Of a stretch of 5,759 nucleotides of DNA, positions 5,440 to 5,759 are shown piece after piece (positions within the stretch are counted from its first letter, which is position 1; each line of letters starts with the position of its first letter). Origin of the DNA: CAYGWP01 sp964353455 (GTDB lineage Bacteria; Planctomycetota; Phycisphaerae; FEN-1346); assembly GCA_964353455.1 (NCBI GenBank), contig CAYGWP010000238.1, positions 1 through 5,759 on the forward strand, read 5' to 3'. The notes beneath the pieces are model-generated. The model had not been told where the DNA came from. It saw nothing but the letters and a program-made list of their open reading frames with translations, and did no database searches. A program made the position numbers and the translations under genes.

Positions 5440-5759
5440 CTACTCCTTCCGTTTCCCGGTAAGCGACTCGGGCAGCGTCTCCACAAACGTCCGAATCTCG
5501 TCTCTGACCCTTCGATAGTGACCGAGCGTTTCTTCCTCCGTATTCGCATCTTTGGCCAGGCGCGGCGGGTCGTCGAAACCCGCGTGCACCACCTTGGCGC
5601 GGCCGGGGAAGAGGGGGCAGGACTCGCGGGCGTTGTCGCAGACCGTCACGACGTAATCGAAAGCGATGTCCTTAAGTTCGCTCACGTGCTTCGAACGCTG
5701 GGCGGAGATGTCCACACCCGCCTCGGCCATGACGCGGACGGCCCGCGGGTTCAGTCCAT
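5440..5759 (-). CDS. arsC: Arsenate reductase ArsC, thioredoxin-coupled type, N-terminus cut off
   Basis: The frame stays open to the window edge, reading GLNPRAVRV before the internal Met at 5730. The true start and the P-loop with the nucleophilic Cys therefore lie outside. The visible 105 residues match the low-molecular-weight phosphatase-like ArsC family. They include GVDISAQRSKHVSEL, then VVTVC-x6-CPLFPG, with Cys codons at 5640-5638 and 5619-5617. This is the spacing of the second and third redox cysteines (Cys82 and Cys89 in the pI258 enzyme). GFDDPPRLA and the C-terminal helix RRVRDEIRTFVETLP follow. It reduces arsenate to arsenite and is recycled by thioredoxin. About 30 residues are missing compared with the usual length. 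The Met at 5730 is not the real start. It is the first visible gene of the ars operon on this strand. Confidence 0.92.
   Translation of the reverse strand, partial: GLNPRAVRVMAEAGVDISAQRSKHVSELKDIAFDYVVTVCDNARESCPLFPGRAKVVHAGFDDPPRLAKDANTEEETLGHYRRVRDEIRTFVETLPESLTGKRKE

Noticed and set aside
1..5759. CRISPR array, tRNA, rRNA or insertion sequence
   Set aside because: No regularly spaced repeats, no cloverleaf or rRNA-like stretch, and no transposase-like protein was seen.

Overview
This window is a GC-rich bacterial stretch with compact, mostly co-directional genes. Gene content (a Gfo/Idh/MocA dehydrogenase and a TIM-barrel sugar isomerase/epimerase near an arsenic operon, plus short GC-rich palindromic repeats) would fit a Planctomycetota-like or similar environmental bacterium. 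That placement is an inference from gene content and composition only; no marker gene is present.

Layout, left to right. (1) 2-835 (+): the 3' part of a Gfo/Idh/MocA-family oxidoreductase, its NAD-binding start cut off by the window edge, followed at once by a GC hairpin. (2) About 881-2427: a roughly 1.45-kb block bounded by two related palindromic repeats (881-934 and 2377-2427). It holds a DNA polymerase beta-type nucleotidyltransferase of the YcgL/RlaP kind (1001-1762, +), convergent with a type II toxin-antitoxin pair (antitoxin 2083-2307 and RelE/ParE-like toxin 1793-2086, both -). The pair has a clear sigma70-like promoter and overlaps by ATGA. (3) 2454-3263 (-): a sugar phosphate isomerase/epimerase, with a 233-bp hairpin-containing spacer upstream. 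(4) 3497-5759 (-): an arsenic resistance operon read right to left. It contains arsC (arsenate reductase, N-terminus off the window), acr3 (arsenite efflux permease), a 53-codon cysteine-containing small ORF not evident by length alone, and a thioredoxin-fold lipoprotein.

How the genes fit together. ArsC reduces arsenate to arsenite and Acr3 exports it. The four ars-region genes are tightly spaced (6 bp, 18 bp, then an ATGA overlap), which supports one transcript. The last two genes are the unusual part: a tiny CxxC protein and an exported CxxS thioredoxin-like lipoprotein appended to a standard arsC-acr3 pair. The isomerase and the dehydrogenase are typical sugar or inositol catabolism families, but their substrates cannot be read from sequence. 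The repeat-bounded nucleotidyltransferase plus toxin-antitoxin block lies between them and looks like an accessory insertion.
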